NCBI GenBank assembly: GCA_037355855.1
Contig: CM074761.1
Location: forward strand, 3,925,346 to 3,989,345
DNA length: 64,000 nucleotides
Source of the DNA: Pseudo-nitzschia pungens
Lineage: Eukaryota > Bacillariophyta > Bacillariophyceae > Bacillariales > Bacillariaceae
Reading direction: 5' to 3'
The position numbers were made by a program, and so were the translations under genes. Below, in pieces: positions 22,693 through 35,670 of the stretch; the first letter of the stretch is position 1; the number at the start of each line of letters is the position of its first letter. A model generated the notes under the pieces. That model did no database searches and was not told the origin of the DNA. It saw nothing but the letters and a program-made list of their open reading frames with translations.

Positions 22693-24512
22693 GATGTTGA
22701 TGTCAACTCTGCGATCCCGCCGCTTTTCCCCGAATCAATCGATACCGGTAGGAACCTATCAAATAAATAATGGAAATTCTTCGACGACACCAAAAATACC
22801 GTAACAATAATATCAATAACAATGTTTACGATTCTCGTTGCGTTTGCTCGTCGTCGTCGAAGATGGTGAAGACACTAATGGATTGAAACGAAGACAATAG
22901 AGTTTGACGTGATGCATTGGATAGATGCGGCTAGATCGATAAAAAATTCAATACGACGACGACAACGACAACAACGACGGAACAGAAGGGGACTTCACCG
23001 AACCTTGCTGTGGACATAATTAGAATGGCTACTAAGTAACTTACTGACTTCTATCGTAAGGTCGTACTAAGTTACGGATAGGATGGCTCTGCTGGCTCTG
23101 GCGCGAATACCTGCCGGTATGATTCTATTGTCGTACGTACGTACTGGTACGATCGAGGGCGAGACGATTGATTATTGATTGAGATTGATTCATTCATTCA
23201 TTCATTCCATCGGTCGGGAAAAATGCTTTGTTTGGGAAGGCCAAACCGAGAAAAGTAGAATAGGGCTTATCAAAATTCGATTCATGTCTTTGTAGAACAA
23301 AGTTACTTCGTAAGGTTTACTACGTACTTTTTAGAAACAAGCGCAATCTTACCGGTAGGATGCTTGTAAGTTCCCTCCTTGTACGATACGGTAAACCTTA
23401 AGATTACCTGTACAAAGTTTGTTGAGAAGCATAGAGACGACACGTATGGTGGTGGGAGTATTCCGATTGGTCGAGAGAAAGTTGAGTCGAGAGCCCTACC
23501 GGTATCGTCGTGAGTCGTGAGTCGTCGGACAGAGAGCCAACAACACGGACATCGGTCGAGTTCAGTCATATGCCTAAGTTACAGTAAGGTTACAGTAATC
23601 TTACATGATGCAATGGTAATCAACGGTATGTAACCAAACGACACTTGTTGCATCATGATGGTCCCCAATTTTCCATGGTAGCGGAGGTAAGATCTTACAA
23701 GAGCAGAATCTCGAGGTGCTCGCATGAGTGGTCGTTTTCCCTACTAGTACTACTATTGTGAATGAATGGTAAGGTTACGATTGAATTCCTTATCTAACTT
23801 CCACATTGGCCTACAGCAAGTAGTAGTAGTAGTAGTAGTAGCTGCTTCAGCTACTACTACTAGTAGTAGTAGTACTAGGCACTTCTGGTGCTGACAAGAA
23901 GGTTTTCCATGGATGAACAGTTTTGCACACCCATAAACCAAATGCAGTGCTCGTGGCCACTGCATTGGTTCTTGGGCTTGTCGCAGTCTCGCAGGTATTC
24001 ACGCTTCTGACCACAATGAAAAGATACGTGGGCATCAGCAGTTGCTGACCATCAGATTTTATTTCATGACAACAACAAACAAAGAACACAAATTATGTAG
24101 CAGGAATGATGCAAAGATCATAGACTACTAGGACCGACTGCACACACCATATGTATATTACGCAAACTATTCCAATGCAACTGCGCCACACATCACGTGC
24201 TGACTGCCATCATTGCAAAACTTCCCCATACACCTAGCACTACTTTGACGGAATTTTATCGTGATGCGAACTTATGATGTGATGAGACTCACAAAAATAT
24301 GGATACCAAATACTCTAGAATTTAAATTTTGAAAACCATTATCCAATTTCCAACAATGCCATTGGTCAATAGCCAGTCAAAAGAATTATTGAGGTCTATG
24401 AATCTCCACAACTACGAAGTGTCTCTAATTTCAAAAGGTGAGAAACACTGTTGCAGTCTCCGAACTTCAAGTTACTAGTGTCGACTGTACAGTACATACC
24501 CATTCTTCATGC
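22693..24512. other. intergenic, rich in short palindromic elements
   Basis: About 1.8 kb with no credible gene. It holds GTAAGGTTAC at 23584-23593 and 23769-23778, GTAATCTTAC at 23595-23604, TACCGGTA at 22743-22750, 23350-23357 and 23497-23504, a TTCA tetramer run near 23188-23207, and the AGT/ACT inverted repeat at 23819-23876. Confidence 0.55.
23819..23876. repeat. inverted AGT/ACT triplet repeat (potential hairpin)
   Basis: An (AGT)8-like run is followed by GCTGCTTCAGC and then a CTACTACTAC run that turns back into AGTAGTAGTAGT. The GTAGTAGTAGC and GCTACTACTAC parts can pair. Similar self-complementary triplet tracts occur near 38136-38200 and 55255-55312. Confidence 0.75.
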
Positions 24513-26514
24513 TCAATGCCCAATCTCCTCCAAATCCGTAACCTCCTTCAACGCATCCCTCAGAAACCTTACAACTTCAAAAATGCTCGGACGGTCTTCA
24601 GGAACAAAAGAATGGCATTTATCAATGATCTCTGCGAGCTTTGCATCTGCCAGGCTTTGCTTTGCAAATCTTGGGTCGAGGAAGGGCTTCTCACCCTTCA
24701 TGATACGCTTTTGAACAGAGTCATCATCCTCCGAATCGTAAAAGACCCACAAGCCAGTTAACAATGAATACATGTTATTCCCCAGGGAGTACACATCGAC
24801 CTGCTCATTCAGATCCCGGTCGAAATATTCTTCGGGAGAGCGCCACTAAAAATACGGTAATATCGATAAAGTAATGTCAGAAATACCAAAGCAAAGGATG
24901 TTTTCTTCCAAAGCGTACACGCCATGTCAAACAGCAACACAAACAAAGTAAGTTTACTCACATTCCCATGCCCACGTCCTTCGCCATATTTACAATACTT
25001 ATTGTGCAGAGCATCCCAAAGCATGAACTCCGCCCGATTAAAATCGTTCAACTTCACCGTCGTGTTCGCGGCGTTTACCAAAAATTGCGACAATTGACTG
25101 CATCGAAGCAAATGCGATTTTGGTTTGTACACGTGAGTTCTTTTTCGACATGGTTCAAACAGTATTCTGCAACTCCGCCAACTCGAAACATGTCCCGCAT
25201 TCATCTACTTACATATCTTGGTGCACGATCACTCCGGATGGATCTCCGTGTAGATCTGCGATTGCTTCGGCCATTTGCAAAGACATAACCAATTTTTGCT
25301 TGCTTGGAATATCATTGTATGACTTGAGATCGTCCCGCTGTAGTTTATCCCTGTCTTTTTTCTTTAGGATATACCCCTCGCCCGTGACAGCTTCATCCTC
25401 GATATCACCGAAGGGAAAGAATTCCGATAGAATGGAGAGGCCACAAAATCCATAGATGTCGTAGATTCGTGGACTCGACGTTAGCCGTTCAGCAACCATG
25501 GCATCCATACGTACAAATTCAAAGTCACCTGATGCATAGTCGTTGCCAGAATGCATATCCTTGACAACAATGGTTTCTTGCTGTTGCAAAAACGAATGTT
25601 GCATTCTGAAAACTTGTCGATAAGATCCTGCGCTGCGAGAAAGAAATAAGAAAAAGGATGATTGTTTTCAGTTGCGCGTTCAAATACATTAATTCAATCA
25701 ATGCCAATCAATGGCAATCACAATCATAGCTCTGCTAATTGAGAAAAGATACCTACTTCAAATACTTGATATGGTTGTCGAGAAGATCTGCCTCGAAGAT
25801 CGTGTTGCAGTTTTGTTTGTTGACTCTATGGAGACTTGTTCTGCGACAAACCAAGTTTTCCGAATTTTCGTTCAAGGTTCCTTCATCCCCTTTTATGAAG
25901 TCGTCATCAAATGCATAATACGCATCATTGCCATCATCGTCTCGCTTCATGCCCGGAGGTCGGAAATCCGTTTTTGACAGGTAATCCAAATCTGATATTC
26001 GACGCTTTTGCCCTAGTTCCTTGATTTCTAGACCTCCGAAATCTTGATATCCACGTTGTTCTAGTGGATGGGAACCTGGCCTGACCAAATTGTCCAAAAA
26101 CTCATGATTGTTTGGGAATATTATCTGGAAATTTATCTCCTTCTGAACTTTCGTAGCGTGTTTTCGAAGACTTCTCGTTCCCGCTGTGCCTTCCTTGTTG
26201 TCAAAAACAATGCAGTACAGAGTAATTGCACAAAACAGAGACGACAATCCTTTCATGGGGGTGCATGGCGTGATCATTTCTATAGAAGCATGCATTACGG
26301 AGGATAGGGAAATTCTTTTGAAAAGTGAAGATCCTCTTTTTCTCCGCTTCCTTCGTCTTCTTAGCCCTCCCGGTTTCGGAATATCCAACTTGTCTGATCG
26401 ATGCAATGCAACATCGCTGTCGCCATTTGTATTGATTCTAGAAGAATTAATGGCGTAATCATTGGCTATCCTAGACGTCCCCGTCCTTCTTTTCAGCTTA
26501 TCTTCTCCCGACAT
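24513..26514 (-). CDS. type II membrane protein kinase-like protein, paralog A
   Basis: Four exons, 25757-26514, 25213-25632, 24962-25097 and 24513-24845, with matching GT-AG phases give 548 aa. A basic N terminus (RRRRKRRKR) precedes one hydrophobic segment (~87-104), then a ~150-residue region with DAYYAFDDD and a CRRTS/NCN cysteine motif, then a kinase-like domain: AGSYR loop, IVVKDM lysine, VAERLTSS glutamate, IVHQDI, VKLNDFNRAEF, WRSPEEY, DVYSLGNNMYSLLTG, and a C-lobe RPSIF motif. The catalytic-loop Asp is present, but the loop Asn is Gln and DFG is DFN, so activity is uncertain. Positive charge before the membrane segment puts the kinase-like domain in the lumen or outside (inference). 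A tandem paralog lies 1.1 kb away in the same orientation. Confidence 0.85.
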
Positions 26515-27593
26515 GGTCTCGTTTGGTCCAGAATAGATCGAAAAAGAATTTGAGGTTGCAACGCATGGATCTTAGGATATTTGGAATCGAAGCGAGAGCA
26601 CCAATTCCTGTACGATTTTCCGGTTCCCGTTCTTTTGAGGGATGGGGTATTGCATAGACAATCAATGCGCAACGGGTCACGTAAAAGAGCACGTTCCAAT
26701 AGCGAATGATAAGTTACCTTCCCTCCCTACAAGTACTCACTTTTCTGATACTGTACCATGCAGCTGAGCAAAACAATGCCAAAATCGTCCGACGCCTAAC
26801 CTTACCGTATTTTACTCACCGAACATGCGATTGGTATTTTGTACCTTTCTAGCATGATGTTACACGTAATTTAACAATACAGTAAGGTTGCATGTAACAA
26901 CAAACGAACCAGCGTTGGATAGAATTTAACGGGAACACCTTTCCTTCAATCAACGTTGAAACTGTTCCAGACCACTCCGTATTATTTTTAAGTTAAGTAT
27001 TCTTGTTGCTTCATCTATTTTGGTTGCGAAAGGCTATTCTACAATGTTGCATACTTTCTGATTCACACTTACTGCTTTCTAGAAACTTTGTGGAAGAATC
27101 CAACCAGCGATTTATTCTGCGTAAGAGGCTTTATTTATATATACACGTGCTTTGGCATGCTTACAATCCCTTACTGAGCAATATCTACATGTGGGTTGCT
27201 ACATAAAAGAACGTGGACATGAATGCGCCATGAGTTTGTCTATTTTTGGTTCAGGTGCCGTCCTCCTAGTTTCAGGCGGAAGTTGGTCTTCGAAAGTACT
27301 GTGCGGTATTTGGTCCTGAAGTGTCCACAGCTTTGCCCAACCAGAGGAATCCAAGGCAATCTTTCGCAATGTTGAATTTGCTAACTTGTAAGGTTGTTTA
27401 ACTCCAGCATTGTCTAATTCAAGGGCAATGAGATGTTACAAATCCTTTCTCAAAGCTGCAGTCGTTCCACTGAATATTTCCTTTACTCGGGTAGAATGAA
27501 GAAGAGAATAGTTGTCAGAGAAAAAAGTTGTGGCTGAAACAACGCTGAAGACCTTCTTTACTTCTGTTGAGCGATTTCTAGAGAAAATGAGAA
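26515..27593. other. intergenic between kinase-like paralogs A and B
   Basis: About 1.1 kb forming the promoter of paralog A and the 3' region of paralog B. Small open frames (for example 27003-27206) show no conserved pattern. A near copy of the recurrent element, GTAAGGTTGC, lies at about 26883. Confidence 0.45.
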
Positions 27594-29823
27594 CTACAAA
27601 ATCTCACTGGCAATGTCTTCGTAATCATCCGTATAATCATCCATAGTTGCATAGGCTTCTTCTAGTGCCTCCCATAACATGTCAGCAACTTGAAATATGC
27701 TCGGTCGGTCTTCTGGGTAGTATTCATGACATTTATCAATAATTTCTGCAAGTTTTGCCTCAGCAGGACTCCTTTCCTTATATCTTGGATCAATATAGGC
27801 CTTCTCACCTCGTCTCACGCGATACTGCACCTCATCGTAATCTTCAGCTTCGTGGAATACCATGAGTCCAGTTAACAAACCATACATGTTGTTTCCCAAA
27901 GAAAAGACGTCGACCTTTTCGTCTAAAAACTCGTCGTAGTACTCTTCGGGTGATCTCCACTGAAAGAAATAAAAAAGAGTGAGGAATCCAGTAAGTTGAT
28001 CGTTCATTGAGATTGGGCCAAATCATTAATTCGAACTTACGTTCCCTGCGCCATATCCCTCTCTATATGTGCAATATTTTTCCTCATCTTCATCCCATAA
28101 CATGAACTCGGCTCTTCAAAACAATCGCAGAGTAGAACCAGAGACGTAAAGCACAGTATGTTGAGAACAGTGATAATTTGGACCAACCACAACATAACAA
28201 TTGAAACTTACCTATTGAAATCATTCAAGACCACTCCTGTCATCTTGTTATTGAAGAAAAATTGATCTAGTTTCTGCACGATAGAATTCGCCATGTCGTT
28301 AGTTGAGATCCATTCGATTGCGCAGCGCAAAGTCGCACACTGACCTTCCAATCAAAATTCATAGTTCAATATATACCTACAATGTCTTGGTGAACAATAA
28401 CACCTCCAGAATGTCCATGTAGATCTGCTAAAGCTTCCGCCATGTAGTAGGAGATTTCCAATTTCGTTATTGCGAGCAAGTCGTTGTAACAAATCAGAGG
28501 AACGTCTGCGTGATTCGTCCATGTGGGAAAATCAATATCATCTTCTGGAATAGCGACGGATTCGACTTGACCGTTATAAAGGAATTCCGACATGATTCCA
28601 ACACCACATGCCCCATAGATGTTGTAAATTCGGTTGCTCGAAGTCAACCGTTCGGCAACTAGAGCATCCATACGAGTATACTCGTACACGTCGTACTGAA
28701 AATCGAACCTGATAGATACCAAGTTTCGATGCGTTAGAATCAATCAAACGCTGTTGCTTCATAAAATAGAAATCGAGGCAAAAACCTTACCTCATGTGAA
28801 TATCTTTTACAACGATTGTCTCTTGTTCCTGCCCGAAATGATTGTTTAAGATCATTGCCAGCCGGTATGTTCCAGCCCTGAGAATATGATGAAATTCCGG
28901 AACAAACGCCATCAAATGCAATACACAAATCATAAGGACGCAGTATGTTTTGCAGACAAGTTCCTGGTGCATTTTGACTTCCAAGTCTTCTTTACGTACC
29001 CGATGATTGTCGCTTCGGAATCCATCAGAGGTGTTTCGTGGAATGAGTTGCAATTGGGGAAATAGAGACGATGGTCACTTGTCCTCCTACAAAAGAAGCC
29101 ATCAACTTTCGAAGCTTCATCTTGGTTGTAACCTTCGATAAAGGGATTCCTTTCATAGTCATCGTCAAATGCGTAGTAATTGTCTTGGTCATCGTCTCTC
29201 TCGACAGCACGATAATTTCTATAAAACGACAAATTATCCATAGGGTCATTTATGATTTGACGCGACGTGACACGATCCCCTCTTTTGGAAAACGTCAAAT
29301 TCAGTCCACCATAATCCGGAGAGATCTCTTGTTTGACGATTGTCCCGCCCGAGCTCCTTCTTAATGGATGTAGATGAATGAAAGGTTCAACAGAGACATA
29401 CCTTGGTATCGTCTCGTGAAAGTGAACATGGAGAGAACCTTTTTCATATCGAACGGGATTTTTGACCCTTTCTTTTTGCATTAAGAACAAAGGCAACCTT
29501 CTTCTCTCTTGTTTGTGATGCACCGTAAACGTGGAATATGCGATGATAAAAAGCAAAACCCCAGCGACAGCAAGAACTATGGAAAGGATCCTTTCTCGAT
29601 TACGGTGAGATTGATTGTAGTTCCATTCTTTTGCTTTTGCTTTTGCTATTGACCTATGCTTATCTCCAAGAGCATCGTGCTTCGTCTCCCCAGGATGGCG
29701 GTAATTGTTTCGAGGACTGATCGGTCTGTGTTGAACGGTGTGATCGGGCTCGGATGTTGTTATCTCGTTGTCGCTTCTCCTTGTAGCAACTGCCCTTCGT
29801 GTGAGTCTGTTATCTGGGTTCAT
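27594..29823 (-). CDS. type II membrane protein kinase-like protein, paralog B
   Basis: Six exons, 29000-29823, 28791-28877, 28381-28708, 28212-28273, 28041-28113 and 27594-27959, all with GT-AG borders and consistent phases, give 579 aa. Architecture matches paralog A: basic N terminus, a strong membrane segment (SIVLAVAGVLLFIIAYSTF, ~82-100), a linker with NYYAFDDD and the CRRTS/NCN motif, then AGTYR, IVVKDIH, VAERLTSS, IVHQDIKLDQF, LNDFNRAEF, WRSPEEYYD, DVFSLGNNMYGLLTG and RPSIF. It keeps the HQD Asp and the following Lys, has Gln in place of the loop Asn and DFN in place of DFG, as in A. It has two extra introns relative to A, so they did not arise by a very recent copy. Function unknown. 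Confidence 0.86.
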
Positions 29824-31977
29824 TCGTCACTTCGTAGTTCGTTTGACAGGCATCAATGTGTTTTGTGTAACTTCATACATTCCATTGCCGGCATGGCCGC
29901 CGGTGGGTGAGGGAAGAGGAAGTAATGCGATTTGCTTACTTTTACTTGCGAAGAGCTCGTCTCAACAAAAAATTGATTTTGGTGAAGCAATGATCGTCGA
30001 CGCGTTCGACTCGTCGTGTCACACATTCCTCTTCTTGATACGGTAAGGCCTTAGGTAAGTTAGTAGATGCTGTAATCGAACCGGTACGTGTACATAATAA
30101 ATATCTTTTCAACAAAAGATTTTAAAAACAGTTAAAAACAGTATTCTTGTAACCTAAAATGCCATACTCGTAGTACGAAGTAATCGGGAGAAAACAAAAC
30201 TACCGGTACCTCACGCCTTGGGGACTCTCGAACTCGGAGCAATGACTAACTCGGCTTTTTGTAAGTTTCAGCTGTACCAAAAGTTGAAAGACCAAGGTAC
30301 GATAATTGTGATGCAATTATTCCAAGTAACCTTATTCTTGGAACTCAACTTTCTTGTGTTACTTTTTTCCGTTCCACATGGGCCAATGAGGTCCTCGTGG
30401 ACCATACTGAAGGGCAGCAATAATATCCTTACGGTATTAAAATATTATTATTACTCTCTTATTATTTTTTGGGAGGTGACGGTTCCTGGCTGAGATTTGC
30501 TTCAAAAGTAAAGCGCTAGTCGTCAAAATCAAAACAGGCCGTGTTCAAATTTGCAAAAACCTACACCTCAATTTTCAATTTCCAATAAAAGAAATCAACC
30601 AACTTCCCATGCTTCTATGCTATCATTTTTTGAATTGATTTTGTTTCATCTTACAATGCAACTCTGGAATGCTAGTAGCGAGTCTTGCCAAGAGATGATG
30701 AGTGATCCTTAACTCTTACTGGGAAACATAGTTCAATAATTTGTTGAGGTATTTCTTCTTCACAGCGTAAGGCGTCAGGTATCACACGCAACTTCGGGGG
30801 CAAAGTAAGATTGCGTAAATTACCGGTAGTTCAGCTTGTGATGCACAACGCATCACTCTTGTTGAGTTGATAATCCAGGCTCTGTAGTCCCAGCTTCTGA
30901 CTAATACAGTAGCACATGCTTTCTTGAAAGAAATATTTAAGTTGTAATCCGATGACCACTCGTTTTGCGCTTTCTTGCCATTGTCATGCCGTTCGTAAGG
31001 TTTACACGAAGCTTCACAACCAAGGTTACTGTATTACTTCTACGGTACGGTATTATTATAATTATTTTATTGAAGATAACACATCTTGCCTTTGGAACCA
31101 TTCCAAGCCGAACGAAGCTCTAAAAAACAAAAATTACGGATTGATACCCATAGTAGACATGAAGAATAGAATGAGTCAGAAACAAATGTCAGCAGTCAGA
31201 AAGATCAGTTCTTCGTGCGTCAGAATACATTCCGTACGTGTTCTCTTACATGACGACGCTGTTCGAGGGAAAACGCAGGAAGATGAATGCATTCTATTAT
31301 GGGACAAAAAAACGGTTCATTACGTTGACACATAATCGGTTGAACGAGGAGTATCGACGACTGTTTCTAAGAGTTCTACTTGGTACTCTTCGATGAATCA
31401 AAAAGAGGAATACCACGTCGAATTTTTTAGCTCTACGAAAAATGAAGAAGATGGTGAAAGGTATGAGAGAATATCAAACAATAATTCGTATTGGACCGTG
31501 CACGTTACGTGTACAAGTACAATAACTTGAAACTCGTTCAAGTACTTCGAAATGCACCTTTTTGCAATGCAAAGCGCATGACTGCTGAGTAGAAGATACT
31601 AATAGAAAATACGTAGAAACTCCTTCGTGATTATTTATTTTTCATAGGAGAGCAAACGCTCCGCGCTGAGATTATGTGTTGGGGAGATTATTCGTTTCCA
31701 GTACTAAATCAACGGCAAAGGCATGTACGATGTGTCCAGTATTGTACTAAGTTACTTCGTACTTTTTGAAAACTGCGCCAATTACTCTGTATCAATCTCA
31801 ATGGCCTCCCTTTGCCGCATTCGTGACGTTTCGTTTTGCTTGGACGCTACAGCAATAAATTAAAACTGCCTCGCACTCTCCCAACCTAATTATAACCTCA
31901 ATGAAAAGGAGAACTGACAGGTGTACGGTAAACTTAACAAGCTCCACTCTGAACAATAATAACAATACCGTAGTAGA
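29824..31977. other. intergenic, AT-rich, no gene recognised
   Basis: A 2.15-kb gap. It carries TACCGGTA at 30821-30828 and a near match GTAAGATTGC at about 30805. The longest open frame (30952-31335, 127 codons) has no recognisable motif and overlaps AT-rich DNA, so I do not call it. The last few hundred bases are the HSF promoter. Confidence 0.45.
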
Positions 31978-33402
31978 ATGAACCAGAATATTGTCAAAGC
32001 AAACATGTTATCTGCAACCAATCCAGTTAAACAAGAGCAAGTACACACTGCCGTGCTGCCATTGGACACAACGGGCGGTGGTCTGGATTCGGCGCTATCT
32101 CAAGCCATGCCGAAGCAGTTGGTTGGTCACCCAATTCAACCGACGGCACCTACTTCAATACCTCCACCAGCAGCAACGGTATCAGCTCAGCAGCCGGCAA
32201 CAAACCAGCCGCACCATCCGGTTGCGGAGTTCCTCTATCAACTTACGAAAATGTTGACAGATGATAACAACGAGATCATCGAATGGGTAGATGGTCGTAT
32301 CAAAGTTCACTACCCAGAACGTCTCGAAAGCGAGGTCCTCCACAAGTACTTTCGCCATTCTAAATTCGCTTCCTTTCAACGACAGTTGAACTATTTTGGT
32401 TTCAGGAAAATTGCTGGGAAGGGCAAGATGTCTCCGTGTTCTTATGTGAACGAGTCGGCAACGTCGGATATTCGTAGTCTTTTGCTCATCAAAAGAAAAA
32501 CAAACGGTTCTGCTGCAAGAAAAGCAATGGCTCAAAGAGCTTTGAGTCTTGGGGGGGGAATGAATCCAGCTCTCGGTATTGGATTGCCAGGCCTCGCTGG
32601 TGCACCGGGATTCGGAGCTCTTACCGGAGCTGTAGCATTCCCGATGGTCGGTCAACAGCTTCAGTTACAAAAGCAACTCGGTCTCGGCTTGGTTGACAAC
32701 AATCCCAACAACAACGTTTTGTCCCAACTTCTTATTCAGAATCAACAGCGCCAATCTCTTCAAGACTTGCAGCAACTCGGCCTAAAATCCACCACGCCTT
32801 CCATCGAACAACTCCAAGCTCAAATCGCATCGTTAACTAAGCAGCAAAACGAAGGAGGGATGAACAACGCATTGAATGCTGCTGCGCTCAATCTCGCCTC
32901 TGGAGGAGCCGCCTCGTCTGCAATGGGACTCTCTCAGTTCCAGCAAACGACAGAAAATCCAGCCACCGCTGCGTTGAACGCCGCTGCAAACCCTGCTCCG
33001 TCTGCGATGCCAGCTACTGCCGCGATGAACATCAACGCAGCTTCTGGACAATCTAATAATCTTTTTGAATCTGCAACGAATCTCAAGGCACTAATTGGAA
33101 ACGATCTCGGTATGAACGAACAACAAAAACAGCTTGGACCCGCAAGTGCTCTGAACAATCTGATTCCTAACGGAGCCTCCATGGGAAATCTTCTCGCAAG
33201 CTCCAACAGACTTTCTTCTCTTTTGAGTCTGAATAGCTTCCTCTCTAGGGAACCCTCGCTCGCTGATTTGGCAATGTTACCCAACGGTGCTGCTCAGTTC
33301 GCTGCGTTTCAGCAACAGCAAGCGGGTGTCGCTCCAGCGACAATGGCAGCAGCACCATACGACACTAGCCAAACGCAGCATGGCAACAACACATCCTCAT
33401 AA
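31978..33402 (+). CDS. heat shock factor-type transcription factor (HSF 1 of 2)
   Basis: Single-exon 474-aa protein. An HSF-type DNA-binding domain spans about residues 81-174: [54 protein letters not shown], then CSYVNE and [10 protein letters not shown]. The recognition helix is intact. The rest is a Gln/Asn/Ala-rich, low-complexity region with LQ repeats, probably an activation or oligomerisation region. Near the C terminus is the motif [10 protein letters not shown]. HSFs are greatly expanded in diatoms, and this looks like a family member rather than the canonical stress HSF; target genes are unknown. It is convergent with a second HSF gene 2.3 kb downstream. Confidence 0.92.
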   Translation: MNQNIVKANMLSATNPVKQEQVHTAVLPLDTTGGGLDSALSQAMPKQLVGHPIQPTAPTSIPPPAATVSAQQPATNQPHHPVAEFLYQLTKMLTDDNNEIIEWVDGRIKVHYPERLESEVLHKYFRHSKFASFQRQLNYFGFRKIAGKGKMSPCSYVNESATSDIRSLLLIKRKTNGSAARKAMAQRALSLGGGMNPALGIGLPGLAGAPGFGALTGAVAFPMVGQQLQLQKQLGLGLVDNNPNNNVLSQLLIQNQQRQSLQDLQQLGLKSTTPSIEQLQAQIASLTKQQNEGGMNNALNAAALNLASGGAASSAMGLSQFQQTTENPATAALNAAANPAPSAMPATAAMNINAASGQSNNLFESATNLKALIGNDLGMNEQQKQLGPASALNNLIPNGASMGNLLASSNRLSSLLSLNSFLSREPSLADLAMLPNGAAQFAAFQQQQAGVAPATMAAAPYDTSQTQHGNNTSS

Positions 33403-35670
33403 CTTGTTGAAGTCCTCAATATGAAACTACGGTATGAAGAGAGGAGACAATTTTGTTGGTTGTAAATTTTGTTGACCACAACCTGTACGGTAGTATTTCC
33501 AGGTCTGAAAAAGTTGGGTAAAATGGGGATGAATTATGCCAAGATAATCAAATTATGTATAAAATGAAACGAGAAAAACCTTCCATGCTGTCAACTGTGA
33601 AAAACATTGAACATAACTTGCAGTAACATGTAAGATGCTACATGGTGGAAGTACACAACAACGATACGTGAATAAACATAAACTATGTATTCATTAAGAA
33701 TAATTCTTAACTTCATCTCCTTGAGTTTCTAATTTAGAAAGTATGACAGTAATCTTACGGTATTATCACCGATATTCCATAATTACTTCGTACTTCAATC
33801 ATTTAGGTCAAATGGAGGTGAACAGTATTACGACTCGCTATGAATACGCGAACGAAGTATGGAAAAAGCCTTTTTCGTCATAGGAGTGATCATCCCGAAA
33901 GGATGTGTGGCTGGTCATCTTCCATGGTAGTCGTCTTGTACGCCTGCTGTAATTTTTAGAAGTATGTTGTTTGGAAGCGTCCAAGTAAAAATTGTTCTGT
34001 CATCTTCGGTCAGATTCGCGAAGAAAGGTTCTACATTTCTGCATACTTCAAGGACGAACGCTCTGACTCATCATCTTGCCTTCCACGAGTGGTTGGCGAA
34101 AGATTTGTACGGTAAATCTTACTTGCACTCTTGGATGAGTTATGGGGACGCAGGGTCATTATTTTTTGATGAAAAGAAGTGGGTGACGAGTAAGGTTAAG
34201 CTTTACTGGTAAGGCTAAGGCTTACTCCAACTCTAAAGAAACTCCGGGGACGTATGAAGTAAGGTTACTGTACATAGTTAGTGGAGTTGTAAGAAATAAT
34301 CCTTAACTCTTGTAAGATTTACAACGGAACTTTAACTTCCTTAGTAAGGTATGTAATAGGACTCGTTTTGTACCGGTTACTCGTACCTTACGTATTTATT
34401 ATTATTACGAAGTAATCTTACGAGTAGGTGTACCGACGATGGAAGTTTGGATTGTCAAGAATAAGAAGAAAACGACCAAACTCTGTTGGAGCCTAACGAG
34501 ACGAAGAGAAGGACCCGATTCAGATCATGACCCCTGATTCAGATTCAGTCCTTAAGATTCATTCAGAAGGAAAGAGCACGAGTAATACAATATTGCACAT
34601 GTAATTGGATAAGATGTAAATTCGATTTCGGTTAGTCCTCGCAGTTTGTTGTCACTGCCATCATCCTCATCATTCTTTCATGTTATTTTTTGTCGTAGTC
34701 AAATAACAGCAGCACTTTGACTGTAAGCTCGTCCTCGTACTAGAAGCCGAAAGCTCTACCAGGAAGAGCAACGTGAGCAGAATCAGTGGATGGGTTAATG
34801 ATTTGATGGTACAGTATTAGATATTTTTGTCCAAGTCATGATCAATTATTGAATAAAGATGTTGGAATTTTTCCTTCGCCAGCAGCGCAGCTGGTTATAC
34901 TACTAGTAGCTAGTATCTCACTTTCGTGTTTTTTACACCCTGGTGGACATCAAACGTACTCCAAGATAAGAGCACAACAAGCTTTGTGGAGACAAGCAAA
35001 GCTACTCCTTTCGGCTACTGCTACTCTATATATTGAGCTTTTGTTTGTTCTCTTACGAGTCGTAGTATCACTGATCATCAAGAATCCATTAAAAGTCACT
35101 CTTGATCATGAGTAAAACAAATCAATGGTTCAACTGAATCAGACAACGCTTGTACTTCGTATTTCCAATCCAACCTGGGTGACTTCTGTGTTTTCGATAA
35201 GTTTATTTTCGAAGACAAATCTTTCTGCTCAAAAATGAAGGATGTACTTGAATAATGATGTGACCATTCGTCAATTTTTTTCAAAAATAACAAGTTGTGT
35301 CCTACTTCTAAGAGGGAAAGAATCTTTGAGTCAAAAAGAATATTATTACAGGCTCGCAAGTTTTATTGACATGAAAGGTCTCTCAAGTGCCACTGCATGC
35401 TGAAGTCACATGATGAGAGAGTCCTACTAGCAGCTTGAATTTTGGTGAAAAAGGTAGCGTCCACATTTTCGAAAACGCAATCGACGTAGATAGAGAAACA
35501 AGAGAATTGGTTGTTTGTCCGGGTTGTTCGAAATGTTTTGAATACATCGGAATTGAGTCATATCATATTTTACAACTGACTTTGTTTGTTTCCGTACAAA
35601 GCAATCTCGCGTTTCCAATCTGTCCAATCTGTCCAATGCGTCGTGCAACCGCACTATTAAAAAAATCGGA
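33403..35670. other. intergenic between convergent HSF genes, rich in recurrent elements
   Basis: A 2.27-kb gap between two 3' ends. It contains GTAATCTTAC at 33749-33758 and 34412-34421, GTAAGGTTAC at 34259-34268 and the variant GTAAATCTTAC at 34112-34122. Open frames at 33964-34212, 34849-35115 and 35427-35753 lack protein-like features. Confidence 0.45.

Noticed and set aside
30952..31335. 127-codon open frame in a spacer
   Set aside because: No recognisable motif, AT-rich, and it includes spacer-type sequence. Long spacers here give several frames of this size by chance.
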